A stretch of DNA of 64,000 bases, from positions 435,034 through 499,033 of the forward strand of contig NW_003202922.1 of the NCBI RefSeq assembly GCF_000006405.1, in the 5' to 3' direction. Below, in pieces: positions 24,440-36,804 of this stretch (within the stretch, counting starts at the first letter, position 1; each line of letters starts with the position of its first letter). Source of the stretch: Perkinsus marinus ATCC 50983. Taxonomy: Eukaryota > Perkinsozoa > Perkinsida > Perkinsidae. Position numbers and translations under genes: made by a program. The notes beneath the pieces were generated by a model. That model did not search any database. It had not been told where the DNA came from and worked only from the letters and a program-made list of their open reading frames with translations.

Positions 24440-24498
<59 letters not shown>

Positions 24499-27268
24499 AG
24501 CTTTTGGAAGGCTCTGAGATGCGTACGACTATGAACTGAAGGGAGTTGCTGTTCACAGGTGTTCGAGGCGATGGCGGCCTCTGGGCTACGATCGGTCCGA
24601 TACGCCAAGGAAGTGAAAAACCTGAAGCATGTGGTAGTGAACGATCTGGATGAAAAGGCTGCAGAAAACATCAAAGCTAATCTCAAGTCGGTGGGGTTCT
24701 GCCTAGCATTGAGGCAGAGTTCCCTGTCATATCAGGCACAATTGCATACCCGAGAGCATCGCCGAGGCCAGCCATTCGGACTGTATCAGACATATGCAGC
24801 ACAACGACTTGGCTTACGATGTACTGGGCCACCGAATGAGAGGGGCCGTTTGAAATCATATTTAGGTGATCGATCTGGATCCCTATGGTAGCGCCTCGCC
24901 CTTCTTGGATGGAGCATTGAATTCTGTCAAGAATGGAGGTCTCCTCTGTGTTACGTGTACGGACTCAGCAGTAGTATGGGAGAGAGAACTAGAGGAGCTT
25001 TTGGGTGGATATCAAACGCTTGCTTGGCCGTATGTAGCGTAGTGATCGGGTTAAGTACATTCGGAGGGAAATTCCTGAAGTTATCTCAGTTTTGGGTACT
25101 TGGTGTGTTTGAGAAATTTCACTGCTTAGTGACTATCAAAAACGGTCGTACGAACGGATTTTTTCGCACAGTATAGGTAAATGCTGAGGAACTCGCCAAC
25201 TCGGGAATCATAGTTTAGGTCTACCCGGATTGAGTCGTTGGTTTGTCGTTGATGATATCTTGAATATGAAATGCTCATGCTAGCGCGAGTTCGTTCCCTT
25301 CTGCCCAGGTACTCTGTGGGAACCACACTGACGTCTGCTACTACCGGTACGGTGGCATCGCCCCAAAAGCGAAGTAGGGAGGATGGGGATTCGGCCCTTC
25401 CACCACACCCTTTTCTCAGATACTGTCATGAACTAGCCTTGCGACTAATGCTGCATGCTATATCGAGCGCTGCTGGGCGGAGGAAGCGTGCGATCGTCCC
25501 TTTACTGTCGCTGAGCATCGACTTCTACTATAGAGTAAGTGGTCTGACATTGATCTGACATCGTTATTATTAACAACAGGTGTTTGTTCGCGTTGTCGAC
25601 TCTCCTAAGGATTGCGGCAATCTGGCAGCTGACACGTCCCTTTTATTGCAGTGTGTTAACTGTGAATGGCACGAGCTGTCCCCTCTAGCACAACCGTAAG
25701 TGGGCAAACCAACACCGATAATGTCTAACCCGTCTCGTCGGAGTTTGCCGTTGAAACCTTCCTGTGCGGAAGTCGTGAAATTGCACACGAGTCTATGGGT
25801 TGCTTTTACTGTACTGACTTCGTCGAGTGCATCGGCTCTGAAATATAAGAATTTTGTTACACGTAGAGAAGTAGCGGTAGAAAATATCGTGAGTATTTAG
25901 CAGTCTCCTCTCTGGAGCAGAAACCTAGTACAAGGGTGCCAAGCACTGAGATCTTGGCGTTTCAGGAAGTCGGATAAGAATCCCACTTTGAAACCAGGCA
26001 CTCTATTGGGTGAACATGGCGGAACTGCACCGCCGGCCACATGTCCTGTATGCAAAGGACGTTTGGTAATGCCCCTTGGACTTCTACTTGCTGGATGACC
26101 ATGTTCAGGCGATGGGAGGTCCGTGTTGGACGGGTCCCCTTCACGAGGCTTCCTTTGTGAGCGCTATGTTGGCTGAGAGCTCGGACACTGTGGGGAGAGC
26201 TGAGAAGTATCCTGGTATCACTGCTTGGAAGAAGGTCTGACATGCAGGAGGGATTTGGGTATGGATTTCTCGACTGGCTTAGGTTCATGGCTTGCTCACG
26301 GCTGTGTCGATGGAACTGCCTGCTGCCCCATTGTTCTACACACTAGATGGTTTGATGTCCATCACTAGAGCCCCCAACTGCCCTTTGCAGAAGTTCAAGA
26401 ATACTCTGGTCAAGCTCGGTAAGGCCCCGTTGTTGATAAGGAGGTCGTAGGTGCTCCCGCTTAGGCTACAAGGTTAGTCACTTCCATCGAGAACCGATGG
26501 CTATCAAAACTGATGCTCCTTCCGAAGTTGTCTTCGATCTGGTGGGTACCGCTCATCCTCGTACTGTTAACTACTTTCGCATGCTTCTTTGGACTTGTTG
26601 ACTCCGTTCAGGCACGGGCATGGGCATTGCAGCATCAGGAAACATCCAATGTAGTTCTGAAACCGAAGGTAGAGGGCTTCCTAGACCAGGGAACCAGCAG
26701 CCTCCCGGATCGAGATTGGCGGAAGATCAACTTTGATGAACCAGTCGCTAAAGGCGGTAAGTTTTCGCCGAAAACTTTCCGGTATGCTGACATCTGTATA
26801 TAGAGTGAATGTGTATGTTTATAAGGGGCGTGCATGCTTGAGATCTCGACAGTCTAAACATATGTCCGACAATATTGTATTCGCCAGTACTCATGATTTA
26901 TGACTCGTTCCTGTTTATGTTTTATTCGCCATTCACATTTGGAATGGTCGGCGGTAATATACCGACGTCGAGTATGAAGTTGAATATTCATCAGTGTCAT
27001 ACACGAGTCGTTCAGATGCTAAAGAACCCGGGAGTGAAGGCGATAAAGAGCAACATCATAAGAAGAGGACACCTATGTGATAGCCTTGTGCTGGTTTGCA
27101 ACCGCATTCGATCCTCTCAGGTTCCTGCCGAACCCCGAGTCCAACTGGGGTCCTAAGCGAGCAGCTGCGGGCTGGCCTGGAGGAAAGTGCAAGAAGGTGA
27201 AGACACATCATGAAGGAGAGGAGACGCCGTCATCGGCCGAGGAAGCAACAGGCCAGAAGGCACAGTGA
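23573..27268 (+). CDS. TRM1: tRNA (guanine-26-N2) dimethyltransferase TRM1
   Basis: TRM1 uses S-adenosylmethionine to make m2,2G26 in tRNAs. Exon 1 starts MADISSPPAHNGVQDNGRIR and ends VLPIEGNKVFYNNVQ. It joins VFNRDTSVLALNVFDTW (the family's 'FYNp.Q.fNRDlSv' block) across an intron of about 420 nt. After another long intron holding the (TAG)n tract come VFEAMAASGLRSVRYAKEVK and VIDLDPYGSASPFLDGALNS, the SAM site and 'DLDPyG' catalytic motif. GGLLCVTCTDSAV follows. Downstream exons give FVRVVDSPKDCGN, LLQCVNCEWHELSPL and CPVCKGRL (paired cysteines of the zinc site), VHGLLTAVSMELPAAPLFYT and ARAWALQHQ. The tail is basic/acidic, ...EEATGQKAQ-stop. A few exon edges (25200-26000) are approximate. 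Confidence 0.94.
24384..24498. repeat. (TAG)n microsatellite in a TRM1 intron
   Basis: Two nearly pure TAG/AGT tracts (24384-24435 and 24441-24498) are separated by the interruption TACTCAG. They sit between the exon ending NEGLT and the exon starting VFEAM, so they are intronic. Every unit contains both an AG and, read across units, a GT, so the tract offers many cryptic splice dinucleotides. Confidence 0.97.
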
Positions 27269-27562
27269 TTTCCAAGTCTACCAAACGTATTTGCTGTTTC
27301 TACTGCTATGCCATTTCCATCGTCGTGTTGTGACCTCGGATGCTGAGCTCTATGTGGGGTAGTTGCCAGTGGAGTGTTAGCGTCTATCATGTCGCGAATC
27401 AGTATAGGAAGCGTCATAGTCCTAGTATTAGGGTAGCGTGGGTCGATTTGAATAGTTGATGACACTTTTGCGAGAGAAAGCAGTAGTTCCTCCTCTTCTC
27501 CAGGTTGACGGAAGTCTGACGGTGATAGGTTACAATGTAGGTCATTTAAGAATCCTTTTACC

Positions 27563-30500
27563 ATGGATGACAGCGACTCGGATTGTGACATGGTCTCGGC
27601 GGTCTCCGAGATGAGCATGGATTCTGAGCAGGGTGAGGCATCATCAGCCCATAACTCTTCGGCTTTTATGTGACAATCGTCATCATACTCGAGAGATCGT
27701 ATCAGACTGTACTCTTTCTCTGTACTTCGTAGTGTATTTCAGTAATAGCCACTGTACTTTGTAGTGGCTGAAATCGAAGGGGGGAGGGTCTGGTCCAGGT
27801 TGTTCGCTCGACTGTGAATTCTGATATGCTTGGTTCTTGTCATACGCGCGCGTATTGGCAATTTACAACTCCTCTTAGATGATGGTGCGTTGGCGAAAGT
27901 GACGCAGATGCTGGAGAAGTACAATTTCAAGGACAATCCCGAGGCTGTGGGAGTCATCACTGAGACCATTGTTGGTGTCATCAGAGATCATGAAGTGAGC
28001 CCTTTCCAAGTCCGTGCACTGTACGTCGATCTCTCCCTATAGAGTGACGCCGAGCTCATCTTGAAGTGTACGGAGATCCTATCGGACATGGCCTCTCCCG
28101 AGCATGGGCCGCCCCACTGGAGGTGTGCGTTGGTCTTTAGAGCACTACTGCCTGTTATTCTCATGGACAATGTAAGCATTGGGAGATCGTCTAGTCTGTT
28201 GAACTCGGGTGTTTTTAGCAGTGATGCAAAAAATGTTCGCTTTGCTCAGCTGAGCTCCAGATTTTTCTCACTAATCATAGGATTTTATATACGAATTGGA
28301 AGAATATATACGATTAGTGTACAGAAAGTAACAAGGATTTTCGAAATTTTCCTCAGAGATTTCATATTGTCATCAACACATGTAGTTGACCATGCGCAAA
28401 TTTTACCACATTGGTTCTTAGTATCCGAAAGAGAAGACCCTGGCAGCTCCTACAGCATCCATGAGGTCGGCTAAGGACATGATACTCCAATGGATCATCG
28501 TAGGTTCTTAACTTGTGTATATAGAGGAATGTAATCCTATCGCAGGGGTTCGTTCGTGAGCATCCCCTCCTCCTTTGCCGTCGACTAGTTGAGAAGGATG
28601 TTGACGATTTGGGAGGTGAAGATGACGAGGATGACGAAGGGGAGGATACACCGAGCGGCGTGAGTGATGAGTGACTGTTGATTACAGTGTGGGAAAGTAT
28701 GCACATGGTCAACTACGTCAGTTGGTGATAGCATAAGAGTTCTGAGAAAATTTAGGGAAATTATAATTGGTTTCTGTACACCCGAATTCATATCTAGATC
28801 TCTGCAATTAGTGAGTAAAGTCGTAGACTGAAACGAAAGAAGTGGATATATACTCCAACACTGGTTGATTACCTTCGCATGAGTAGTTTGACTGCTCTAC
28901 TGTGACACTGCTGGATATTTCGCCTCGCTCCTGTGAGAGCTCACCTAGTAGTCTATGGAGGTTACTCTATTTAGAGCGAGGAAGGAGAGGAGGGTGACGA
29001 GGGAATCGATGATAGGCAGCAGCGTAAGCGCAGACGTGGCCGGGCCGAGGTCAGTACTTGGGGTCATCGGTGATTGAAGTATAAGGCGTGGCCTTGTCAC
29101 GCGATTCTCCTCAGCTCCTAGCTGTTCTTGAATGCCTTGATTTCCAAGGTTTTCAGGGCCCCCGAGGTGACAAGAGAAGACGCGGCCATCATAGCGATGA
29201 TGAGAGTAACGATTCGGATGATAATGGTGAGAGATCAGAGCAAGCTAGGAGGGGACGTGGGAGGCCCGAGGGGGCAGCAGCCCAGGATGATGATAGTGAG
29301 GATGAGGGAAATCAAAGAGGAGGGAAGAAGGAGGTATCCCACTGGGTGGATCGCTGGTCTAGTACGGTACAGTCTCATCGACGGTTTTTGGGGTAAAAGT
29401 CTATGAGTATAGTCTTGGACGTCGTTTGCCTAGTTTCATGTACTATCAGGTGATGATGGATCCTGTGATGGGCCTAATTCAGCGCATATGCACACTGTGT
29501 CCCGAGAAGAAGGATTGGAGGGAGGCAGCAGCAGTGGTATTACCATCATTAGACCTAGTATGGTAGGCGAGTTGTCTCTGTGGTCTCAGACGATCGTGAC
29601 GCTGTTGGAGAGCTTTGCTGAGCAGGTCGTGGAATTGGAATTAGATGAGGGCACTCTAACGGTGAGTCGGACTATGTCGAACTATTCTTCCGGACAGGGA
29701 GTAGAGCGAATAGTTTTTCGCAGAGTCGTTTTGCATCCTTCGTTGAGTTGCTGTTGACCACCAATCGCGCCGGGTTTCGAGCTTTTGCCATTGACGTGGT
29801 TGGGGTCCTCGTTATGCGAGCGGAAAAGGTAGGTGAGCCTTTTTGTATGCAGTAGGGTGATGCTGGTTTTCAGGCTCACTTGGAGAAGGACACTGCGAAG
29901 CTTCTACTACAAGGAGTCCTCGGCTGCGTTCTCGATCCGGTGAGGCACAATCATCATCTGTGTGATGTCAATGACTGGCCCTAGGTATCCACTGTGCGGG
30001 CGAAGGCCATACTAGGAGTAGGGAGTCTGCTCAAGGCACTAGTCTTGGGAGGAGGGAGTGATATGGCGGTAAGTGAGGGAAGTGATGCATGCTCTCTTGT
30101 GGAGGCGCTGCCATAAGGGTCACCAGCTGAGCTCTTCAACGCCTAGGGTATAGCAAGCGATTGTTTTGGGGTGTGGGGTTGTTATAGTCTTCGTTGGTTG
30201 ATGTCGTCCTTACTTCAGGAGGAGGATCGAGATTGGTTGCGTGGGGTAGCTCGGAAGATCCCCGAGATCATCGTACGAGCTGCTAGTGATGAGAAGACTG
30301 GCGTTCGCACCGTAAGTGCCCTTCTCTCCGGCATCAAGAAATTTTCCAACCGAATTTTCCCATTGGAAATGGTATGTAAATCAGCGACAACTGGTAGACC
30401 AAGCTATAGGAGTAATTAAGCCATCATTATGAGTTTTCAAGTGTCGTGGATAAGTCAGATGTTTCCCTTGACACGACAGTGCTATGAGCAGCGTAGTGAT

Positions 30501-31974
30501 AGGAAGGCGTTCTTCCATCTATTATGAAATATTATTGCCATTGCTTCTGAGCATTCCTGTGAATGGAAGTATATGCCTCTAGGGTTAGCTCCGACCTGCC
30601 TCCCAGGTATGTACGAAAGTCATCGATATGCTCATTGACGTACTAGAGCAACTCAATCAGCTCGCTGGAGACGAGACTCTGTTCGTGCTGCCCCTGGATG
30701 AGACCCTCCCCACTCTGGGCCTTGACTCGGCTGTCAGTGTTAGGAAGGCGGCCATAGCAACAACGGATCGGATACTGCAGGTCAGGACTGTTCTTGTGTA
30801 CTTCCTAGCAGGGGACTGGTCGTGACTTGGCAGATGCTGTCGGGAAGGCATCGTGAAGTCCTCGAGAGGCTCTATCCCGCGATAGAAAACGGCAGGAACA
30901 GCGATCCTCATAGCAAGTCCAGTGTAACGCATAGAAGTGTTGCTGTATGCATCGTGTGCATGCGTGCAAGTAGATACCAACGCTGTGGTGCACAGTAGTA
31001 TTACCGCTTGTTTCGGATGCCGAACAGAGTGTATCTGACATCGCCACTGAGACCGTTAAGGACACTATTTTACAGCCCTTGAAATCAGCACTGAGGCGGA
31101 GCTCTGGTCTGGATCCACTCTCAGCTTGCCTCCTCCGTAATGGTTGCCTAATGCACTTTCTTGTGCACTGAGTTTTAGGCACGATATCGTCACATCACAA
31201 CTGGGTCGAATACGCTCAGAGGGGTATCAAACTGCTGATGCGGAAAGAAACGAACTCAAAAGTAAAATGTGAAGTAGCGGCGCCCGACGATGGTCTGCTT
31301 ACAGTCAGCATGCAAACCCTATGTATCTGCCTTGGAAAAAGTCATTGAGGAGACTAGTAATGATGAAGACCCTCAGCTGGTGCAGGCCCTGTGGATGGTA
31401 AGGGTAACCAGAGTCCAGGCAGGCACTGCTGTGTCTTAGTTACTCGAGGAGTTCGCGTCGCTTCAGGGTGATGTTGTTGACCCTTCGCTGGTCGCCGGAG
31501 CGATCAGAGTGTACTTCTCACAAGATCGATGTAGTGGTTCTCTGTGCCCGACTCGTTTCTCTCTTGCTGACTTCGATCCTCTATCTACTCCACCAGAGTG
31601 GTCTGTGTATGATCAGTGTGTAGCCTCTGAAGGGGCGGGAGGAGGTATCGGTTTAGAGGGTGGTTGGTATTTCGCGGGGGGGCCCTGGCCCGCGTTACTC
31701 ACTATATGCACCTGTTCTTGGTCGTAGGTGATCCCCAAGCATCGTTCGGTCATCTATGTTTACTCAAAGCTGTATTATTCGTGATGAAACAAGTAGCAGC
31801 TCGTGTCGATGGTGAATCGTCAACAGCTATAGCAAGGCTCCTACTGGAGGCCATCAAAGAGTTCAAGGTCCCCCTTACTGTTGCTCTGGTAAGACAATAA
31901 TAAACCTGTCCTGCACTGAGACTAGTAAGTAGTACTCAATACTCAACATATTCAGTACTTTCATCAGTACTAGT

Positions 31975-32031
<57 letters not shown>

Positions 32032-35000
32032 ACTCTTAGCCCGCTAGTACTGTACAGGGTCTTCGGAATTTCATGGGTCGAAGAAATTCTTTTCCAACGC
32101 GTGAGTACTCCTCTCTCTCAGCCGGTCATAGAGTTGGTGAAATGCTTCTGTGATACTCACAGGGCCACCAAACAGGCTCTCCAAGGTTGGCAGAAGGATT
32201 TGGTCTACCAGATGGAAGTAGCGAAAATTTTTCATTCCGTATCTCATTGAGTGTTTCCCCAGACATGTGTGTATCAAGGAGCTGTCTATAGGCCAGAGAG
32301 GCCGAGTACGATGCTCGAGAAGGAAGCTAAGAGACTTGCGGCGGCCCTCGGATACCTCGGTAGGCTCCGGAGGGATTAATCCTCTTCCTTGATCACAGCT
32401 CTGTCATCGCAGGGGATCTGGTGCTAGCGTGCGAAGAATCAGGGAAGAAGAATGTCTCGTGTTTTTCGAAGCCCGAGAGCACCTATACGGTATAGCCCTG
32501 CATAATTGCGCATGACAGAATAGAGCTTTTCAGAATATCCATGTGCTGGCTACCGACTCGGTTTTCTCCGACATCATGAGTGGCAACCCAAAACAGGTCA
32601 GCGATATGCGATGTTGTCCTTTCCCCCTTCCCCTCCTCGTGAATCAGTTCTCGTTGGTGTCATAGCTCGCTTTATAGTTCGTCGAATTCGCATCTTAATG
32701 TCCTCTGTGATACTGTGTGGGAAGGCTTCTTTATCTAACTCTTCTGAATATAGCGTATGAGCATCTGGAGAGGCTATTCTTTCAACAGTGGCGATGGAAG
32801 GTGTCATGTGCAATCTCGCTGTCGCTTTCGCGATGGTCACACGTATGTTCTCAGCATTTCCGCATACCGGTCCCGGTTCGCGCACAGGCGATAATTTGCC
32901 TTGGGAAGGTTTGCCTCAAAAATGAGAAACAAGCGAAAAACCTCGCCGACGTATTTGCTCTCCTCTTAAGGTGAGATGGTGACACGCACGCTCAGTGTGG
33001 GAAGATATGCGCATGTGTTGGTGGCAATATGTAAATTCTGAGGGGATCTGCTTGGTTTCTGTACACTACTACCCGAATTCGTATATAAACTCCTATAATT
33101 AGTGGGTTAGCTGCTGCGCTCGGCTGAGGAATGTAAATATAAGTCTTCCGATGTTGAAGAGATAGCAAATGGTGGATCAATGGTAACTGATTTGCTTGTT
33201 CGGATCGGGTAGCCTCCTTTAATTTTTTCCCTTATATTTCAACACTGCGCCCACTGGAGGTTGCTTGTTCCCGCGTAGGCACTTCGAGCCGGTGGTTGTA
33301 CGTAATAATGCGTTCGTGGTCCTCTATGATCTCTGCGTGCAATACACCGGACTGGTCGATCCGAGGCTTCCTATGATGACAAGAGCTCTCAACGTGAGTC
33401 GCCTCTCGAGGCAGAGGATATTCGCGTTAATCGATTGCTGCTCAGGATGAGATTAGATTTTATCGTCACCAAGCGATGATGGTCATATCATCCCTCATGG
33501 CTGAGGACTACGTCAAGTTTCGCGGCCAAACTGTATACAGATACCTCACGGTGTTAGCTGATGAAAATGAGGAAGTGAGTTGCTCAAACGCTTCGCCTTT
33601 GCTCGATCTCTCCAACTCGTCGCAATATGGATGTTTTATTTCTCAACACACAATGGCGATTCATTGCAAATCGTGGTTGACGAAGCCCAACGCTCAGATA
33701 CGATCGTTTGTGGAGTCTTTCTTTACACGTATATTGATACCGAGGCAGCATGGTCTCTTCGCTGACGTATTCGTGAAGAGCATCTGCGCGCTGAACTGTT
33801 GGAAAGGACATCCCCTGTACGATTGTCGGTCTATGGTTGTCGCCGATTTTCATGTCAAGGTACGCTAGTGCCGCTCAGAATAACAGGGAGTTCTCATTGC
33901 AAGAGCACACTGTGAAAAGGGAGAGGATCTACCGGTGAGCTAATTCGGAAGGGCTCTCCCAGATCTAGTTGCATGCACCAGGTTCATGATGGAGTACTTC
34001 GATGAAGCGGCTAAATTCAAAGTGGTCAACGAGATCATGACCAGGCTGTTAACCAGGTTTCTCGATGATGATGGTACCGCGAGGCCCTTGCCTCTACCAC
34101 AGACTGAGGAAGAGAGCGGTGCCACCGTTTATAGTAGGCGTAGTGATGATGGTTGATCTCAGGTGGAAGAGTACTGACAGATGTGTTCTGTCTCCTCTGC
34201 TGTCGAGAGTTGAGGTTGCACATGAAATCCGGTACGAATAGAAAGCTGCGTCGAAGCGGCGCGGCGCGGATCGGTCGTGTTGTCAGGTGGTGGCAGAGAC
34301 CTCACTGAACAGCAACGGGCGATGGGTAATGAAGAAAACGAAGACCCCAACGTACAGGGTAAGCCGATTGAACTGTTCTCGGGACGAACAGGCTCCTGTC
34401 ATTGTGCAGGTGAGCGGAGAGATGCAGCAGAACGGTCCAAGAAGTATATGCAGGAGACGATGATACCAACCTTACTACAGCTCAGAAACCTCATGCAGTC
34501 CGAGACGTCGCCCTTTGTTTATCATATAAACAACTGCCTCCGGGAGGTAAGTCTACTCTAATCTCGTTTACTCTTGTGTTTCTATGTCAAATGAAGCACT
34601 GAAATAGTGTGGATAGATTTCAGTATTATCGTTCTATGAATTAGGACGGGTTGTGATGCCTTCCGAAATTAAAGGCATTTTGATCAGTTCTCAATATTCT
34701 GCGCTGTGAGTCGTAGCCTCGCAGTTACTCCGAGAATTCAAGGACGAGATCGCCACCTTTTGCAACGGAGACGACCAGCTGGCAGTAGAGCTCATCTATG
34801 ATCTCAACATGGAGGGCCGAGGAGCTTTGTTGCTCGGACGGAACGATCAAGGAAGTGATGTTTCCATCGGCCTCGAATGATACGGCGTTTGGCTTGCCAG
34901 ATAACGGTGAGACGGCCAACCAGCGTTCTCGAGGACCCGCATCACTGAGGTTATTCGATATCGCGGATGGTCACGGCGATCAGATGGGCATCAATGTTGG

Positions 35001-35548
35001 CCTTGACGTTACCGACGGAGTGGCCCCTGCTGGTTTGACGGACTTCCAGAGACGAATGATGTCACGTGCGCGCAAGAAGGCGAAGGTGGGTTTGGATTCG
35101 ATGAAACCTAACTTGAATTTTTACTATTTTCCAATGCTTGAGATTCGTGCTATCCGCTGCCACTATGGCAAATAGGACCATGCGCAGCCTGATAGCTCAA
35201 TCTGAATCAGTCCCCACAGGGACATGCTTAACTCGATCTTCGGAGCGCAGCCTTGGGCGATCGAAGGGACCTCTCACATACTCCTTTTAGTCGTACGGTG
35301 GACGCGAGGCCCCTCCGGCGTTAGCATCTCCCGAAGGCACCAGGAGCAGAGCATCTGAAGGGACTTCATCGCTGCAACGGCGTGCAGAGGACCCACCTAT
35401 AACGGACCAACTGCGGGACAAAGAAGAAGTAACATAGACCACAAATGACGATCAGCTGGCAGTTTACGCTTCGTCTGTGAGGTGAGAGGTTTTCCCTGTG
35501 TGTATTCAGGAAACGGCGCAGGCGACGGCCGATGGGGCCGAAGCGTGA
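27563..35548 (+). CDS. NCAPD3: Condensin II HEAT subunit, NCAPD3-like
   Basis: This is a non-SMC condensin subunit for mitotic chromosome compaction. The start MDDSDSDCDMVSAVSEMSMD is acidic. About 30 exons follow. Early ones encode helices such as DGALAKVTQMLEKYNFKDNP. A long acidic/basic insert follows (DEDDEGEDTPSG, QRKRRRGRAE, DDESNDSDDNGERSEQARRG). HEAT-like helices come next (PVMGLIQRICTLCPEKKDW; AKLLLQGVLGCVLDPVSTV; TLGLDSAVSVRKAAIATTDR). The Cnd1 signature is VRNNAFVVLYDLCVQYTGLV plus DPRLPMMTRAL, and then YRHQAMMVISSLMAEDYVKF. Later SKKYMQETMIPTLLQLRNLM and EFKDEIATFCNGDDQLAVEL match the D3-specific 'p.l..Lk..le...spl' and 'fk.ei.e....D.qLa.ei.yD' regions, which favours D3 over D2. 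The end is uncertain: either DKEEVT-stop at 35437 or, via GTAACA...TTCAG, ...TADGAEA-stop at 35548. Many junctions are approximate. Confidence 0.83.
28267..28414 (-). repeat. Intronic dispersed repeat, copy a
   Basis: On the minus strand it reads AATGTGGTAAAATTTGCGC then ATGGTCAACTACATG, later TTTCTGTACAC, AATTCGTATATAAAATCC and ATTAGTGAG. It shares this order of blocks with the copies at 28685, 32993 and 44255. It lies inside a condensin-gene intron, antisense to the gene. Confidence 0.75.
28685..28815 (+). repeat. Intronic dispersed repeat, copy b
   Basis: It begins CAGTGTGGGAAAGTATGCAC then ATGGTCAACTAC, with GGTTTCTGTACACCCGAATT in the second half and ends AATTAGTGAG. It sits in the next condensin intron, sense to the gene, just after a donor-proximal TTACAG. 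Confidence 0.75.
31975..32031. repeat. (TAG)n microsatellite in a condensin-gene intron
   Basis: About 18 TAG units in a row, preceded by degenerate AGTACT/TAGT units from about 31922. The flanking coding frames of the condensin gene end before it and resume after it, so it is intronic. Confidence 0.95.
32993..33106 (+). repeat. Intronic dispersed repeat, copy c
   Basis: CAGTGTGGGAAGATATGCGC at the left, GGTTTCTGTACACTACTACC in the middle, CGAATTCGTATATAAACTCC and ATAATTAGTG at the right. It shares the block order of copies a, b and d, with the GGTCAACTAC block deleted. It lies in a condensin intron that starts about 20 bp upstream. Confidence 0.75.
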
Positions 35549-36073
35549 TGAATGTTTACAATTTGCTTAATGCAATGATTGCACGTAGAGTTTCAAATGT
35601 GCAGTAGTTTCGAGTTCAACAGAATAATGTCTATCGAGCACAGTTGATCAAACTCCCATCAAAATAACTCTACCGACAGTCCAAGACTTCATAACAAGTC
35701 AGGATGTGAAGGCGTGGGTCACGGCTGCGACTGATGTACAGATATGATTCTTGCTCCGTCCCTCTTCACGGGCTTGTTGAAACCTGAGCTCTCAGGCTGC
35801 CCTGCCTCGTATCATAGCAGAGATGAGGGGTATTTTTGACAACGCATTGGCTCAGCATGGGGAAATAATTCAAGACATGACTCGAAAGAACCTCCAGGTA
35901 GAACGAAATGCAACTCGTGACAACTGCAAGACGATTTGCAGGTCATCGAATCGCAAGGTAGAGCGATGCAGCAGACAATGAGCACTATGAATCGTCTTGT
36001 TGCTTGCGGAGCGCTGACGATGGGAACATTAGAGTACTGGCGGTGGGAGCGAGAATATAATACAATACAGTGA
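35548..36073 (+). CDS. Small hypothetical protein with coiled coil
   Basis: Exons give FITSQDVKAWVTAATDVQ, ALPRIIAEMRGIFDNALAQH and GEIIQDMTRKNLQ, then AMQQTMSTMNRLVACGALTM and EYWRWEREYNTIQ-stop. Heptad-like spacing suggests a short coiled coil followed by a possible hydrophobic helix. The proposed start MNVYNLLNAMIARR overlaps the condensin stop (TGATG), which is unusual for separate eukaryotic genes. These exons may instead have their own unrecognised first exon, or be further condensin exons. No family recognised. Confidence 0.33.
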
Positions 36074-36804
36074 GACAAGTCAGGCTATCCACGCAAAGCG
36101 CAACACTCCGTCATATGTAGGTCTGAGGAGAGGAGGACCAAAGTGATCCGAAGGTTCGTGGTTTTCGGGATTTTTGGCATGTTATTCACCATCGCGGTCA
36201 CCAAGCTGTGATTGCAATAATAAGCAGACCCGTTGACCTAGATCTTGAACGTTTCTCACAGAAGATTGATTCATCGAGTTGCACGGGCGTTCGGCAGTGA
36301 AAAAGAATCATTTCGCAACCTCTGCTACATTCGTGGGATATTTCCATTCGTAGCCGTAGAGCCGCCCTCTTCCAGTGAGAACAACAGCGCATGATGTCAC
36401 TGGGTTCGTTACATGCTTGGGTTGCCCTTGGTTGAGATCGTGACATGCCACGCTACGCGGAATCGAAGTATGTGATCATGAACTTATAGCTGTTTCTGTT
36501 ATCACTCTCATAGATGACAGTAATAGGATACTCCCAGGGTATACACCTCAGAGTTGCCTCTGGACTCCCAGGAAGTGGAGCTTTCATTTCAGCAACAAAC
36601 TCCAATTGTTCCTGGATAAGAATTTGCAGCCTATGGCAACCGTTCGATGGGATTGGAGACCATTATCCAACAGTTGCTGCCCCACTGCCCAACACAACAA
36701 AGAGCAGAGAAGACATTCGATCGAATCACGTTAGTTCTTCTGCGATTGCGAACTCAGCAAATCGTGCTGGTCATCCCTCGATCTCAACATGATGAATGGA
36801 ACGC
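36074..36804. other. Convergent intergenic region
   Basis: This is the stretch between the end of a plus-strand gene (36073) and the stop of a minus-strand gene (36805). It holds both 3' UTRs. Only short frames are seen on either strand. Confidence 0.35.

Noticed and set aside
24368-24686. Poly-Thr and poly-Tyr peptides on the minus strand
   Set aside because: They are only translations of the (TAG)n microsatellite inside a TRM1 intron.
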